Of a stretch of DNA of 64,000 bases, positions 8,531 to 17,293 are shown one piece after another. The DNA is from JdFR-22 sp964534325 (GTDB taxonomy: Archaea > Halobacteriota > Archaeoglobi > Archaeoglobales > Archaeoglobaceae). The stretch lies in assembly GCA_964534325.1 (NCBI GenBank), contig CAZHOR010000004.1, positions 62,001 through 126,000 on the forward strand. Reading direction: 5' to 3'. Position 1 is the stretch's first letter. Each line of letters begins with the position of its first letter. The notes under the pieces are model-generated. The model had not been told where the DNA came from and did no database searches. It saw only the letters and a list, made by a program, of their open reading frames with translations. The position numbers and the translations under genes were made by a program.

Positions 8531-9439
8531 ATGGAAACTCTGGAAGAGCAGAAAGTCTACTTCAGGTGGTCCAGAGAAGATGAGGAGAATCTCAGAGGAT
8601 TGAAGGACTTTGCAGAAAAGTATAAGGATGAGTTCACTCGGAGACTTTACTCTTATCTGGCTAATTTTCCTGATATCATAAAATATCTTCCTACAGAAAG
8701 TATAAAGGAGAGACATCAGGAGCAACTTAAGAACTGGTTCGTCTCCTTATTTGATGGCGATTATGGGGCTGGTTATTTGAGAGAGCTTTATAAGATAGGC
8801 GAAGCTCATGTCAAGGTAGGCCTACCCCCGCATTATGTCAACACGGCCATGAACTTTAAAAGAGAGTTCATCCGGGAGAAACTGATCAAGGAATTCGGAT
8901 ATACAGAAGAGCTGGAGAGGCTGATGAAGTCTGTGGATAAGATCATCGACCTGAATCTGGACATAATGACCGGTTCTTACAGGGAAGAAGAGCTCAAATA
9001 CTATTTGGCACGAGGAAAGTTCCAGAGAAGCCTCATTGAGAATATCAGGAAAGTATCCCATGTTTTCGAGATATTTATCGTGGTCGCCCTCATAGCCGCT
9101 GGGCTCTTCCTCGTATTTACCATCCTTTACGAGGGTTTTGTACTGTTCACCGGACAAGTAAGGTTAGACCAGGGCGTATTGAGCATTCTGGGATTGATAT
9201 TGATACTTTACGCTATATACGAGCTTCTCGGAGAGGAAATAAGGCATATCAGAGGAGCTGTTTTAAGCATAAAAGCTTTTATCGGTCTGGCCCTCGCTGC
9301 AGTGATCAGGAAAGTGCTGCTGGTGTCACTGACTCCGGAAAAAGTGAATGAGATCTTTGCTATAGGCTTTCTTCTTCTGGTGCTAGGAATAGTTTACTGG
9401 ATAATCTACAAAGCAGAAAAAGAAGCCAAAACCAGATAA
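8531..9439 (+). CDS. Protoglobin-like sensor domain fused to PsiE-type membrane domain
   Basis: 302 residues in two parts. Residues 1-160 look like a globin-coupled-sensor or protoglobin domain: Y10F11W13 near the start, all-helical, with KIGEAHVKVGLPPHYV (88-103) carrying His93 as probable proximal heme ligand. Residues 175-295 hold four membrane helices (about 181-203, 216-234, 247-266, 276-293) matching the PsiE family, including YAIYELLGEEI. It lacks the methyl-accepting, kinase or cyclase output found in usual globin-coupled sensors. Inference: a heme domain that binds O2, NO or CO controls or is anchored by the PsiE membrane module. PsiE itself has no settled biochemical role. The gene stands alone. 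Confidence 0.8.
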   Translation: METLEEQKVYFRWSREDEENLRGLKDFAEKYKDEFTRRLYSYLANFPDIIKYLPTESIKERHQEQLKNWFVSLFDGDYGAGYLRELYKIGEAHVKVGLPPHYVNTAMNFKREFIREKLIKEFGYTEELERLMKSVDKIIDLNLDIMTGSYREEELKYYLARGKFQRSLIENIRKVSHVFEIFIVVALIAAGLFLVFTILYEGFVLFTGQVRLDQGVLSILGLILILYAIYELLGEEIRHIRGAVLSIKAFIGLALAAVIRKVLLVSLTPEKVNEIFAIGFLLLVLGIVYWIIYKAEKEAKTR

Positions 9440-9443
9440 GTTT

Positions 9444-9455
9444 CAAGAATTCTTG
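9444..9455. repeat. Perfect palindrome CAAGAATTCTTG
   Basis: A 12-bp perfect palindrome 5 bp after the globin-PsiE stop codon. It could be a weak terminator stem or a protein site. It marks the edge of the AT-rich segment that follows. Confidence 0.3.
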
Positions 9456-9567
9456 ATTTATGACGAAATATATATAATAAAATAAAAAAATTGAGACTTT
9501 TCTAATTTTTGGGCAGACATCCAAAATTTACCGAAAATTTGATTAATCTTTTAAAAAGCTTATATTA

Positions 9568-10161
9568 ATGATTGATACCTCAAAAATAATATTCTTTTGG
9601 TTCTTTGGGATAATTCTAATCTCTACAGTAAACATATGGAAAAAGGACCTCCCATCTTACTCATATATTGTTTTTTTAATTATTTTGATAACATTTCTCG
9701 CTCTTATGCTTTTTAATTTCAAAAAACCTAAAAAGATAGAGAAATACCCTATTATTCTTATTGTAGGTTTATTTCTATCTTGTTTACTCTCATATATCTT
9801 TAAAGATTGGAGTGGTAGCTCTGGTAACGAAGTAACTTTCTTTCTTATGGGTTTCCTAATCTCGCTTACTTATCAAGTAATCTTGATGTTTAAAGATAAT
9901 ATATCTGTTATAACTGAAGATCCAAAGTATTGGATTCAACTAGTGACACAGGGTCTGTTTGTGTTTAGTTCAATTATTATTCTTGGAATTACGATAATAT
10001 TCAGTTTTTCCAATACTTGGGGTAAAGAAAGTACGTACACCATCTTTTTCAATATAGTAGTGCTTGTTCTTACAGGTTATATCTACACTATCCTCTCAAT
10101 CTTATACTTCTTATTTACAACTCTCTTACAAAGTTTACCACGAAGAGATTATGCAAGTTAA
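9568..10161 (+). CDS. AT-rich polytopic membrane protein, unknown
   Basis: 197 residues with about six hydrophobic helices separated by short charged loops, for example FKKPKKIEKYP and MFKDNISVITEDPKYW; nothing else is recognisable. Base composition is far more AT-rich than that of its neighbours, with many TTT, ATA and AAA codons, which suggests recent acquisition or a mobile origin. No transposase or repeat borders it apart from the palindrome at 9444. The ATG at 9568 has no ribosome binding site; a leaderless start is possible. Its stop precedes the convergent respiratory operon by about 50 bp. Confidence 0.7.
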   Translation: MIDTSKIIFFWFFGIILISTVNIWKKDLPSYSYIVFLIILITFLALMLFNFKKPKKIEKYPIILIVGLFLSCLLSYIFKDWSGSSGNEVTFFLMGFLISLTYQVILMFKDNISVITEDPKYWIQLVTQGLFVFSSIIILGITIIFSFSNTWGKESTYTIFFNIVVLVLTGYIYTILSILYFLFTTLLQSLPRRDYAS

Positions 10162-10213
10162 TTTAAAAATTAATAAAAATAGTTTCGGTGACAACCGGGT
10201 TCCGTGATATTCT

Positions 10214-11251
10214 TCAGGCCCAGCTTCCCGTTTCCAGGTACTTATTGATGGAGTTAGCGGCGTTTCGTGCGCTTCTCATGGCAGGTATGAGGTATCTTGG
10301 GCCGTGTCTGGCGTTCCCTGCGGCAAATACTTTTTCTCTACCTGTCCTGTAGAATTTGTCTGTTTTGATGGTCCCATCGTCGTTCAATTCGATCCCTTTT
10401 ACCCTTTCGAAGGGTGGAGTGGGTGACGGAGGTGTGGCTATGAGGATGTTGTCAACACTGATGCTGAACTCAGAACCTTCTACCTTGACGATCTCGTTCT
10501 CTTCCAGTCTGGTCTTGATGGCCTCGATGCTGGAGACCTGGTTGTTGTCACCGGTGAACTGGAAGGGTTGGGTGAACTCCATTATTTCCAGCTTTTCGGG
10601 ACTGTATTGCAGGTAGTAATTCTCTATATAATTAAAGTTCTCTTCTGATGATTTTGAGTCCAGCCTGCTTCCCTTATAGACTACAATAACTTTACTCGCT
10701 CCCTGGATAAATGCCATGGGCAGGACATCGACAGTTACAAGGTCACCACCTACAGACAGATTTTCCCCAGATACCTGGGGTATAACTATGGCCACATCCC
10801 CCGTAAGCTGAGGGACTTCGGCATCATGACCCATTTCTCTCAGATTGTATTTCTTCATGAAATCTATGGCATAATAAACGCCATCCAGATCATCTCCCGA
10901 GATGTTCAGCTTATCACACTTCCAGGTGCCGGTAGTGACCAGAACAGCATCGTGGTTCGTTATCAGGTCCTCAAAATCAACATCCTTTCCTACCCTGGAG
11001 CTATTATGGAAGTTAACGCCCGCTTTTTTCAACTCATCGATACGCTCCCTAACCCCGTCCCTTGATATCTCGTGGCTGGAGATACCGAAGATCAAGAAGC
11101 CTCCGGGTTCGGGCATCTCATCATAGACTTCAACTTGGTGGCCTTCACAGACGAGTTCACCAGCAGCAGTTAAGCCTGCTACCCCACCACCGACGATAGC
11201 CACACTTTTACCACTATCACCTTTCTTTTCAGCACATTTCAGAAATTTCAA
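10214..11251 (-). CDS. GltD-like FAD/NAD(P) oxidoreductase of the molybdoenzyme operon
   Basis: 345 residues. The N-terminal FAD-binding Rossmann motif VAIVGGGVAGLTAAGEL is followed by YDEMPEPGGFLIFGI, typical of the small subunit of glutamate synthase, NfnB and related flavoproteins. The C-terminal FAD motif is KVFAAGNARHGPRYLIPAM. The second dinucleotide-binding motif is altered: where GltD has VIGGGDTAMD, this protein has an insertion and then SVGGDLVTVDV, so NAD(P)H use is uncertain. The N-terminal 4Fe-4S region of GltD is missing. It is the last gene of the minus-strand operon after the NrfD subunit (70-bp gap). Inference: it feeds electrons to, or takes them from, the membrane complex. 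Confidence 0.85.
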   Translation of the reverse strand: MKFLKCAEKKGDSGKSVAIVGGGVAGLTAAGELVCEGHQVEVYDEMPEPGGFLIFGISSHEISRDGVRERIDELKKAGVNFHNSSRVGKDVDFEDLITNHDAVLVTTGTWKCDKLNISGDDLDGVYYAIDFMKKYNLREMGHDAEVPQLTGDVAIVIPQVSGENLSVGGDLVTVDVLPMAFIQGASKVIVVYKGSRLDSKSSEENFNYIENYYLQYSPEKLEIMEFTQPFQFTGDNNQVSSIEAIKTRLEENEIVKVEGSEFSISVDNILIATPPSPTPPFERVKGIELNDDGTIKTDKFYRTGREKVFAAGNARHGPRYLIPAMRSARNAANSINKYLETGSWA

Positions 11252-11320
11252 TGCAATCCCCCCTGTTGATTTGATTTCTTTGGGCTGGAACGTATATTAA
11301 CTTTTTCTACCCTGAAAGAC

Positions 11321-12253
11321 TTAAGGGCAGCAAGGTACCTGCAATATCCCTGCCTCCAGCACAACGTATCTGAGGAAGGCTCCACCTATCAGTACGAATA
11401 TCGCAGACAGCATGGTGATGTAATGGCTTCCCCTGCCTTCCCTTTGAACTTCATAGCCGAATACCAGCATTATGGGGATGGCCAAGCCCATCAGCAGAAC
11501 TCCGCCTACGAAGTATGGTGCCAGATGCCCCATAAGCACTGTGTTTACGGATTCTATTGCGCCTGCAGGACCGTAACTCCTGATGAGCAGGAAGATACCG
11601 ATAGCTATCAATTCGCCGATCATTACAAAGCCATCTGATTTTGCCAGTGAGTGGGTCACCCGCTCAAGTTCAATGTCTCCCATGGCCAACAGCATCAGGA
11701 TCAGGACAGCCAGACCGGTAGAGAGTGCTGATATCATGAATATCAGTGGGAGAGCTGGCGCGTTCCAGAAGGGTATGTTGAAGACGACGCCAATCAATAT
11801 GCCTGTATATGCTGCCACACCTATGCCCAGAACGAATGCCAGCCAGCCAAATGCTTTGTTCGCCGGAGAGTTCTGGGTCCAGGGAACCCACTTGAACCAT
11901 TTAAGGAATGGTGCAGTAAAGAGAGCAGCGAACACCAGGAACAGCATCAGCAGTAGAGAGCCTATGACGATCCATGAAGCCGGGTTCAATTGAGGGCTGA
12001 AGAAGACCATGTAAAACCTTTCAGGATGCCCCAGATCGAATATCAAAGCTAAAGTCCCTATAAGGACAGCGATTATACCGATTAAAGATCCTCCAGCAAC
12101 CATCTTGTCCTTTACGCCTCTCCTCCAGTAGAAGAAGGAAACGCAATAGGCCATGGCTCCCAGACCACCCAGAAAGAGGTAGAATGCGATTAGTATCTCC
12201 CACCAGGGCTGCTGGAGCAGAGCATAATGTTGGGGTTCAAGTATCAGAGACAT
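11321..12253 (-). CDS. NrfD/PsrC-type membrane subunit of a CISM oxidoreductase
   Basis: 310 residues, eight to nine membrane helices, no heme-ligand pattern, matching the NrfD/PsrC/TtrC family that exchanges electrons with quinones. The start LEPQHYALLQQPWWEILIAFYLFLGG is typical, with the Gly-rich end of helix 1. It lies one base after the FeS-subunit gene and is clearly cotranscribed with it. In the complex it anchors the catalytic and FeS subunits on the outer face of the membrane. Whether it binds menaquinone or methanophenazine cannot be told from sequence. Confidence 0.92.
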   Translation of the reverse strand: MSLILEPQHYALLQQPWWEILIAFYLFLGGLGAMAYCVSFFYWRRGVKDKMVAGGSLIGIIAVLIGTLALIFDLGHPERFYMVFFSPQLNPASWIVIGSLLLMLFLVFAALFTAPFLKWFKWVPWTQNSPANKAFGWLAFVLGIGVAAYTGILIGVVFNIPFWNAPALPLIFMISALSTGLAVLILMLLAMGDIELERVTHSLAKSDGFVMIGELIAIGIFLLIRSYGPAGAIESVNTVLMGHLAPYFVGGVLLMGLAIPIMLVFGYEVQREGRGSHYITMLSAIFVLIGGAFLRYVVLEAGILQVPCCP

Positions 12254-12254
12254 A

Positions 12255-12803
12255 TTATCGCCCCCTTATATAATGGACTCTGGGTCGAGTCCCATATTCA
12301 GCTCCGATAGGAAATGCTTCATTTGACCTTATTATCTGAGCAACCTCGCTCTCAAGATCATCCAGATCACCGAATATTCTGGCTTGAGTGGGACACGTCT
12401 CCACGCAGGCGGGAAGCTCACCTCTATCGATCCTGTGGTCGCACCAGGTGCATTTATCCGGTGTTCTTCGTTGAGGATGAATGTACCTTGCCAGGTAGGG
12501 GCAGGCGACCATGCAGTACTTGCAGCCGATGCAGATATCGTGGTCTATAAGCACAGTCCCATCTTCTCTCCTGAAGCTTGCTCCAGTGGGGCAGACGTGC
12601 ACACAGGGTGGGTTTTCACAGTGCTGGCATATTCTATGCATGTAATGAACTGAAACGTCAGGGTAGTCTCCGGTAACGATCCTGTTCATGGAAGTCCTCT
12701 GACCGGCATTGTAGGGAACATCGTTCTCATAAATGCAGGCGAGTATGCAGGCCTCGCAACCAATGCACTTATCAAGGTCTATAACCATAGCATATCTGGT
12801 CAT
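12255..12803 (-). CDS. Four-cluster 4Fe-4S ferredoxin subunit (PsrB/TtrB-like)
   Basis: 182 residues with the DMSO-reductase B-subunit cysteine layout: CIGCEACILAC, then CQHCENPPCVHVCP, then CIGCKYCMVACP, then CTWCDHR...CVETCP. That provides 16 ligands for four cubane clusters. It carries no signal peptide of its own and is presumably exported with the Tat-dependent catalytic subunit. It is 11 bp from the catalytic gene and 1 bp from the NrfD gene. Role: electron wire between the molybdopterin site and the NrfD membrane subunit. Confidence 0.96.
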   Translation of the reverse strand: MTRYAMVIDLDKCIGCEACILACIYENDVPYNAGQRTSMNRIVTGDYPDVSVHYMHRICQHCENPPCVHVCPTGASFRREDGTVLIDHDICIGCKYCMVACPYLARYIHPQRRTPDKCTWCDHRIDRGELPACVETCPTQARIFGDLDDLESEVAQIIRSNEAFPIGAEYGTRPRVHYIRGR

Positions 12804-12814
12804 TTTGATCCCTC

Positions 12815-15283
12815 CTAAGCCCTCCTTATCTTGACGGTAGTTTCATGGCATAAGGTGCAACCGCTCAACGGGTCGTACTGAATGGGGAATAATCTGTTGA
12901 ACTCCACCAGTCCCTTGGGATTGTAGGTCAGCCTCTCACTCTGTTGACCGAAACCGGAGATGGTGAAAACAGTATCCTTTCGGGTAAGGCCAGTAGTAAA
13001 GGCGATACCTTCAGTTCGGTCATTAGTGTAGGGTGATTCGATAATTATTCTGTCGCCATTCTTTATCCCCAGCTCACTCGCCTTAACTGAGTTGATCCAC
13101 AGACCCTTATAGAACAATTCGGAGTCCTCAATGAGCTTGGCCAGCAATGGATTATCTTCTGATGAGCTGTGGGCTGTAGTAGGAGCTCTGCTGTAAACTA
13201 TATAGAACTCATCATCATCCAGTTTCTCCTCAGAGATATTTGCGGGAACCCACTTTATGAGAGGATCCCAGTATGCTTTGGTGGTCTTTGTTGCTAGAGA
13301 GGCGAGCATAAAGCTGAAGAACTCTACCTTGCCCGTTGGTGTGGGCAGTGGGGTGTTGTAGGGCATAGTATTTACTATTTTATCTCTTCCAGCCGTAACT
13401 TTGCTTCCATTCATCTCAATTTCAGTGGGGTCCAATCCCTTTGCGTTGGCCTGAGCCTTTCTTATCCCTTTTATACCTTCCTGGTGATAGTTCGATTTGA
13501 GAATGGATGCATTAACACCAATTCCGTGTGAAAGAGCTTCAAAGTACTCATCTTCTCTTCCCAGTTTACTGGAGATCTCGATCATTTCTTCTATGAGGTG
13601 CCTGGTGTTGTGGATGGGTTCTAAAGCCTTGACCCGGGTATGAAAACCGAATGCAGGAGCATATTGTATAGGGAATAGGGGGTCATCCTTCTCCAGGAAT
13701 GTTGATTCCGGCAGAATAACGTCTGCGTAGTAGAGGTGGTCTTGAGGAAGTATGTCCGAAACGGCAACGAACTCCAGTTTTTTCAGGGCTTCAATCCACT
13801 TCTGCCTGTCGGGAAGGTTGTTGAGGAAGTTGTTTCCGCAGATGTACATCATTTTGACCGGATAGGGGTCTTCATTGATGATGGCATCGTAATAGGCCTG
13901 GAAAGTGTGCCCGAATGATGCGGTGGCAATTCCTCTGTCCTCAGCCCACATCCTTAGAGCACTCTGAGCTGGAGCTTCTTCAGCGGGTGCATTAGCACTT
14001 ACGAATTGGGCAAAGCCCGTAAAGAGTAGTCCTCCATCGGTGTTGACAGAGCCGACAAGTGAGTTTAGTAATCCAGCTGCTCTCCACGTTAGGGCGGTAT
14101 TGAGGTATTTGGGGTCATGCCAGCCCGAGTCTATAACTCCTCTGTAGCGAGCGAAATCCCTGGCCACATTCTCGATTTGAGAAGCATTTATACCGGTAAT
14201 ACCTTCCGCCCATTGAGGAGTATGGTCTTCAAGCCTTCTCTTTATGACCTCAAAAACAGGGATTACTGTTCCGTCTTCCACCTCAAATTCTCCTTCAAGG
14301 GCAGGCATTTTGGCGGCATCATGTTCTACAGTATCTCCTGTAGCCTCATCATAGACCATGTATTTTTTCTTTCCATCATCGTCCCACACGTTGTAGGGTT
14401 TACCGTCCTTCAACAGCATGGGAGCGTTGCTGTACGTCATTAAGAACTCTCTGTCATAGAGTTTCTCTTTTATAATGACATTCATCATGGCTAACAGCAT
14501 GGCCAGATCCGTTCCCGGCTCCACAGGAAGCCACAAATCTGCCTTAGCTGCCGTCTCACTGAATCGAGGGTCCATAACAACGGTCTGGAATTTATGTCTG
14601 TTCTGCCCGTATCTCCAGGCGTGTGTTATGCTGCAGCTCCCCGCCACATTCCTTCTCATGAAGATGACGTATCTGGCGTTCTCGTAGTCCGTTAATATCT
14701 CTGGATGCCCTCCGAAACCGAAAACGGATTTCCATCCCATGGCCTTGGCCAGGAAACAGGCAGCTTCAGGAATCCCTGTCCCGTTGGGAGTGCCGATAGC
14801 TGCCAGGAAAGATTTAAAGTAAGGTCTGTAGTAAGAGCAAGGGAACCACCCTCCTATCACTCCAATATACTCTGGGTGTCCCAGGTCATGATATTCTTTT
14901 ATTTTATCCACAACCATTGAACTGGCTTCTTCCCAGGTAGCATCTCTAAAATTCCATGTCCCTCTCTCTCCACCAGTTCTTATCAACGGAGTCTTGATCC
15001 TGTTCGGGTTATACAGCCTGTCCACAGCAGCATTCCCCTTAGCACATATCTTCCCGTTATTGATAGGGTGGTTCTCAGTTCCGTGTATTCTGGCAACTTC
15101 CCCATTCCTCTTCTCAATCTGTATATTGCAGGCAGCGGGACACATAGCACAAATGCTGGGAGTAAAATCTCGAACTGTTGTTGCCTGATCGATCTTCTGG
15201 GCCAGATTACGCTGCAGCTTGAAGCCAATAGAAGCTGCGGCGCTAAAGGTCGCTAATTTAAATAGATCTCTTCTAGAAATCAT
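12815..15283 (-). CDS. Tat-exported molybdopterin oxidoreductase, catalytic subunit (Psr/Phs/Ttr-like)
   Basis: 822 residues. The N-terminus MISRRDLFKLATFSAAA is a twin-arginine signal, so the enzyme faces the outside. An FS0-type cluster site follows: Cys45, Cys48, Cys52 and Cys80 (CAMCPAAC...GKICAKG). Cys176 in IPEAACFLAKAMG sits where the Mo/W-ligating cysteine is found in polysulfide, thiosulfate and tetrathionate reductases. The C-terminal molybdopterin-dinucleotide-binding domain includes YSRAPTTAHSS and NGDRIIIES. It is the first gene of an A-B-C-FAD operon. The substrate is probably a sulfur compound, but arsenate or selenate reductases share the fold and cannot be excluded. Confidence 0.93.
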   Translation of the reverse strand: MISRRDLFKLATFSAAASIGFKLQRNLAQKIDQATTVRDFTPSICAMCPAACNIQIEKRNGEVARIHGTENHPINNGKICAKGNAAVDRLYNPNRIKTPLIRTGGERGTWNFRDATWEEASSMVVDKIKEYHDLGHPEYIGVIGGWFPCSYYRPYFKSFLAAIGTPNGTGIPEAACFLAKAMGWKSVFGFGGHPEILTDYENARYVIFMRRNVAGSCSITHAWRYGQNRHKFQTVVMDPRFSETAAKADLWLPVEPGTDLAMLLAMMNVIIKEKLYDREFLMTYSNAPMLLKDGKPYNVWDDDGKKKYMVYDEATGDTVEHDAAKMPALEGEFEVEDGTVIPVFEVIKRRLEDHTPQWAEGITGINASQIENVARDFARYRGVIDSGWHDPKYLNTALTWRAAGLLNSLVGSVNTDGGLLFTGFAQFVSANAPAEEAPAQSALRMWAEDRGIATASFGHTFQAYYDAIINEDPYPVKMMYICGNNFLNNLPDRQKWIEALKKLEFVAVSDILPQDHLYYADVILPESTFLEKDDPLFPIQYAPAFGFHTRVKALEPIHNTRHLIEEMIEISSKLGREDEYFEALSHGIGVNASILKSNYHQEGIKGIRKAQANAKGLDPTEIEMNGSKVTAGRDKIVNTMPYNTPLPTPTGKVEFFSFMLASLATKTTKAYWDPLIKWVPANISEEKLDDDEFYIVYSRAPTTAHSSSEDNPLLAKLIEDSELFYKGLWINSVKASELGIKNGDRIIIESPYTNDRTEGIAFTTGLTRKDTVFTISGFGQQSERLTYNPKGLVEFNRLFPIQYDPLSGCTLCHETTVKIRRA

Positions 15284-15330
15284 CCCTCCAATCCCCCTTT
15301 TTTACTTTATGTGATTATAATCGTATATAA
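15284..15330 (-). promoter_or_regulatory. Promoter region of the molybdoenzyme operon
   Basis: On the minus strand TTTATATACG lies about 45 bp before the ATG and GGAGGGAT is the ribosome binding site. The 13-mer ATTATAATCGTAT (plus-strand 15314-15326) is repeated exactly at 48353-48365, just before the start of the sensor-kinase gene at 48351. Confidence 0.45.
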
Positions 15331-15459
15331 ATCTAATCTAAAACCTAAAGCCTATCAATATAGTAATTACAAAATAGTCTTAATAGCTGAAGAACTATTG
15401 TTGTATCATCAAGAGTCACATATTGAAACGAGCTACATGGATCGATATAGATTTAGGGT

Positions 15460-15912
15460 TCAACTTATGCTGACCCGCTGACCATTTGTGAGGACAACGT
15501 AATCCACTCTACCGTTCAGGTTATACAATCCTCCCTGGATCAATACCTGTTCATTGTCAGTGTAAACTCCATAGTCAACGAATATTCCTTCCCGTTTCTC
15601 CAGTAGAACGAAGCCATCGTTTATTTTGGGTCTGATGGCAGTGAAGTTGCCGGTGTTGTCGAACATTATCACCCTACCCTCAGGGGTGCTGTATTTGGTG
15701 TAGTAATTACCTTCACCTTTGGCCAGGACGATGAGATTGTGAGTACTGTCTTCAATCCTTTTGGCTCCATCCTGGTGTAAATGAATGATATCTCCCTGAG
15801 ATACGTTGTAGGTCTTGCCCTTATAGGCCAAATAGTCTTCTTCAGGCTCATCAGAGCAACCGGCGAATAGCAGAGCAACAATCACCAACAGAAGCAAAGC
15901 GATCTTTTTCAT
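15460..15912 (-). CDS. Lipoprotein with beta-rich extracytoplasmic domain
   Basis: 150 residues. Signal peptide with lipobox LLFAGC (Cys19), then an acidic linker SDEPEED and a beta-rich domain of about 120 residues without cysteines. It contains short repeated hydrophobic strands (NLIVLAKGEG, VDYVVLTNGQRV). AGGTGAT lies 6 bases before the ATG. It stands just upstream of the molybdoenzyme operon on the same strand but is separated from it by 176 bp containing the operon's own promoter. Function unknown; a membrane-anchored extracellular binding or folding role would be a guess. Confidence 0.8.
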   Translation of the reverse strand: MKKIALLLLVIVALLFAGCSDEPEEDYLAYKGKTYNVSQGDIIHLHQDGAKRIEDSTHNLIVLAKGEGNYYTKYSTPEGRVIMFDNTGNFTAIRPKINDGFVLLEKREGIFVDYGVYTDNEQVLIQGGLYNLNGRVDYVVLTNGQRVSIS

Positions 15913-16069
15913 CTAAATCACCTCATATGGAATCAATTTTACCTGCACATATTAAAACTTGTTTTAGAGGTAAGAGCTTATGAACCTTTAAAAAATGAGC
16001 TGAAACCGAAAATAAAAAGTGAAATACGGGTAAAAATCAACATAGACACTTAATCCAGCCCGGAAAGAT

Positions 16070-16501
16070 TTAGTCAATAGCTGCTTTCAACTTCTCGAAA
16101 TCGTTTTCAGATATTTTACGGATCAAGTGGGCTAAAAACTCTTTTTCCCAGTTATCCTTACTGGTTACCAGCTCTAATTGACCGATAATATCCTGGAGGA
16201 ATACCGGTTCTGAAGGCACTTTTTGTGGTTCCACCTTAAACCTTTCGGGAAAGATCTCTCCTTTTGTGGACTCGAAGATGATGTCCTCATCTCTGTATGG
16301 CTCGGAATCAATTTTAAAGACTCCATAGATCACCGGTTCGGGTTCCTCTTTTTCACCTTCCTCAACGCCACATACGGCTAATTCATCCCCCACATTGACC
16401 TCATCCACCTTGTGTCTAAAGACCTCGGGCAATCCAACCACGTTTTGTTCCACAATCCCCCTCCACACATCGGAATCGGTAATATACAACCAGTATGTCA
16501 T
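16070..16501 (-). CDS. EVE (PUA-like) domain protein
   Basis: 143 residues that match the EVE fold: it starts with MTYWLYITDSDVWRGIVEQ, then KVDEVNVGDELAVCG, and PVIYGVFKIDSEPYRDEDIIF. EVE domains relate to YTH and PUA and recognise modified bases in RNA or DNA. The full length is one domain plus a helical C-terminal extension (FLAHLIRKISENDFEKLKAA). In other genomes EVE proteins sit with restriction or tRNA-modification genes; here no such partner is adjacent. The start at 16501 is followed by a 355-bp gap to the next gene. Confidence 0.82.
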   Translation of the reverse strand: MTYWLYITDSDVWRGIVEQNVVGLPEVFRHKVDEVNVGDELAVCGVEEGEKEEPEPVIYGVFKIDSEPYRDEDIIFESTKGEIFPERFKVEPQKVPSEPVFLQDIIGQLELVTSKDNWEKEFLAHLIRKISENDFEKLKAAID

Positions 16502-16857
16502 ATGTGGAATGTTAATTATAACTTATTTAAAGGTTGTTATAAACCATAGAAAACTCATAGAGAACTTTTATGTAAAAATAAGGCATTAAGAATAGCTTGA
16601 AAAAGATTGGAGGCCAGCTAGATCTTATTGAGCTATTGAGTTAATAGTAAAAATAATACGGAGAAATTAATCATTTACTCAGGGGATACTTGACAGGATT
16701 AACAAATGGTTACACCAAAGCCTTGTAACAATCTTTTTTACTCTATTCAATATATTGTTCAAAATATAGTTAGTACTTAAATTAAACATTTTAAACAATT
16801 TTCAAGCTATCCAAATGTTTAAGAATAGGTTGTATACTACAATACCTTGGTGGTATA
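16502..16857. other. Intergenic region between divergent EVE and HTH genes
   Basis: AT-rich and without a convincing ORF. Near the right end GGTGGT lies 3 bases before the ATG of the HTH gene at 16858. No tRNA-like or strong hairpin structure seen. Confidence 0.5.
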
Positions 16858-17256
16858 ATGGGGCTAAAGGAACAGGTTCTAGACTATTTGAAGATGAGAT
16901 GTGAGGAAGAGGGGCTTGAAACAAAACCTAGGATAACAAAAATTGCCAGCGAATTGAAAGCAGATAAAGATGACGTAATTAAAGTTGTGGAAGAGCTGGA
17001 AGCTGAGGGTATTATCGAGTACCAGTCAGGTGCGGCTGGAGAATCTCATGTTTGTCCAGTTGTTGGTCCAGACGATATTATAAAGCTCAGGATCGTCAGG
17101 CTGGTCAAGGAAAAAGGAAGGACCGAGATCGGGGAGATCTCGAGGTTGTTGGGTGAAGAAAGCCGCAGGATAAATGATCTGGTTGAAAAGCTCAGTGAAG
17201 AAGGAAAGGTAAAATTCGCTGGTGAAGGCGGAAGCAGCTGGATAGAGCCAGCCTAA
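16858..17256 (+). CDS. Small winged-helix DNA-binding protein
   Basis: 132 residues made of two helix-turn-helix units: residues 1-58 (KPRITKIASELKADKDDVIKVVEELEAEGIIEY) and 78-130 (KGRTEIGEISRLLGEESRRINDLVEKLSEEGKVKF). Each looks like an MarR/ArsR-type winged helix with a recognition helix before a beta wing. The linker carries a single Cys (HVCPVVGPDD). It could be a transcription factor or a chromatin-associated protein; no ligand domain is visible. GGTGGT stands 3 bases before the ATG. The DUF1122 gene follows after 37 bp on the same strand and may be cotranscribed. Confidence 0.75.
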   Translation: MGLKEQVLDYLKMRCEEEGLETKPRITKIASELKADKDDVIKVVEELEAEGIIEYQSGAAGESHVCPVVGPDDIIKLRIVRLVKEKGRTEIGEISRLLGEESRRINDLVEKLSEEGKVKFAGEGGSSWIEPA

Positions 17257-17293
17257 CATCAATTCTTATTTTTTTGTTATAGGTATATCCGTT

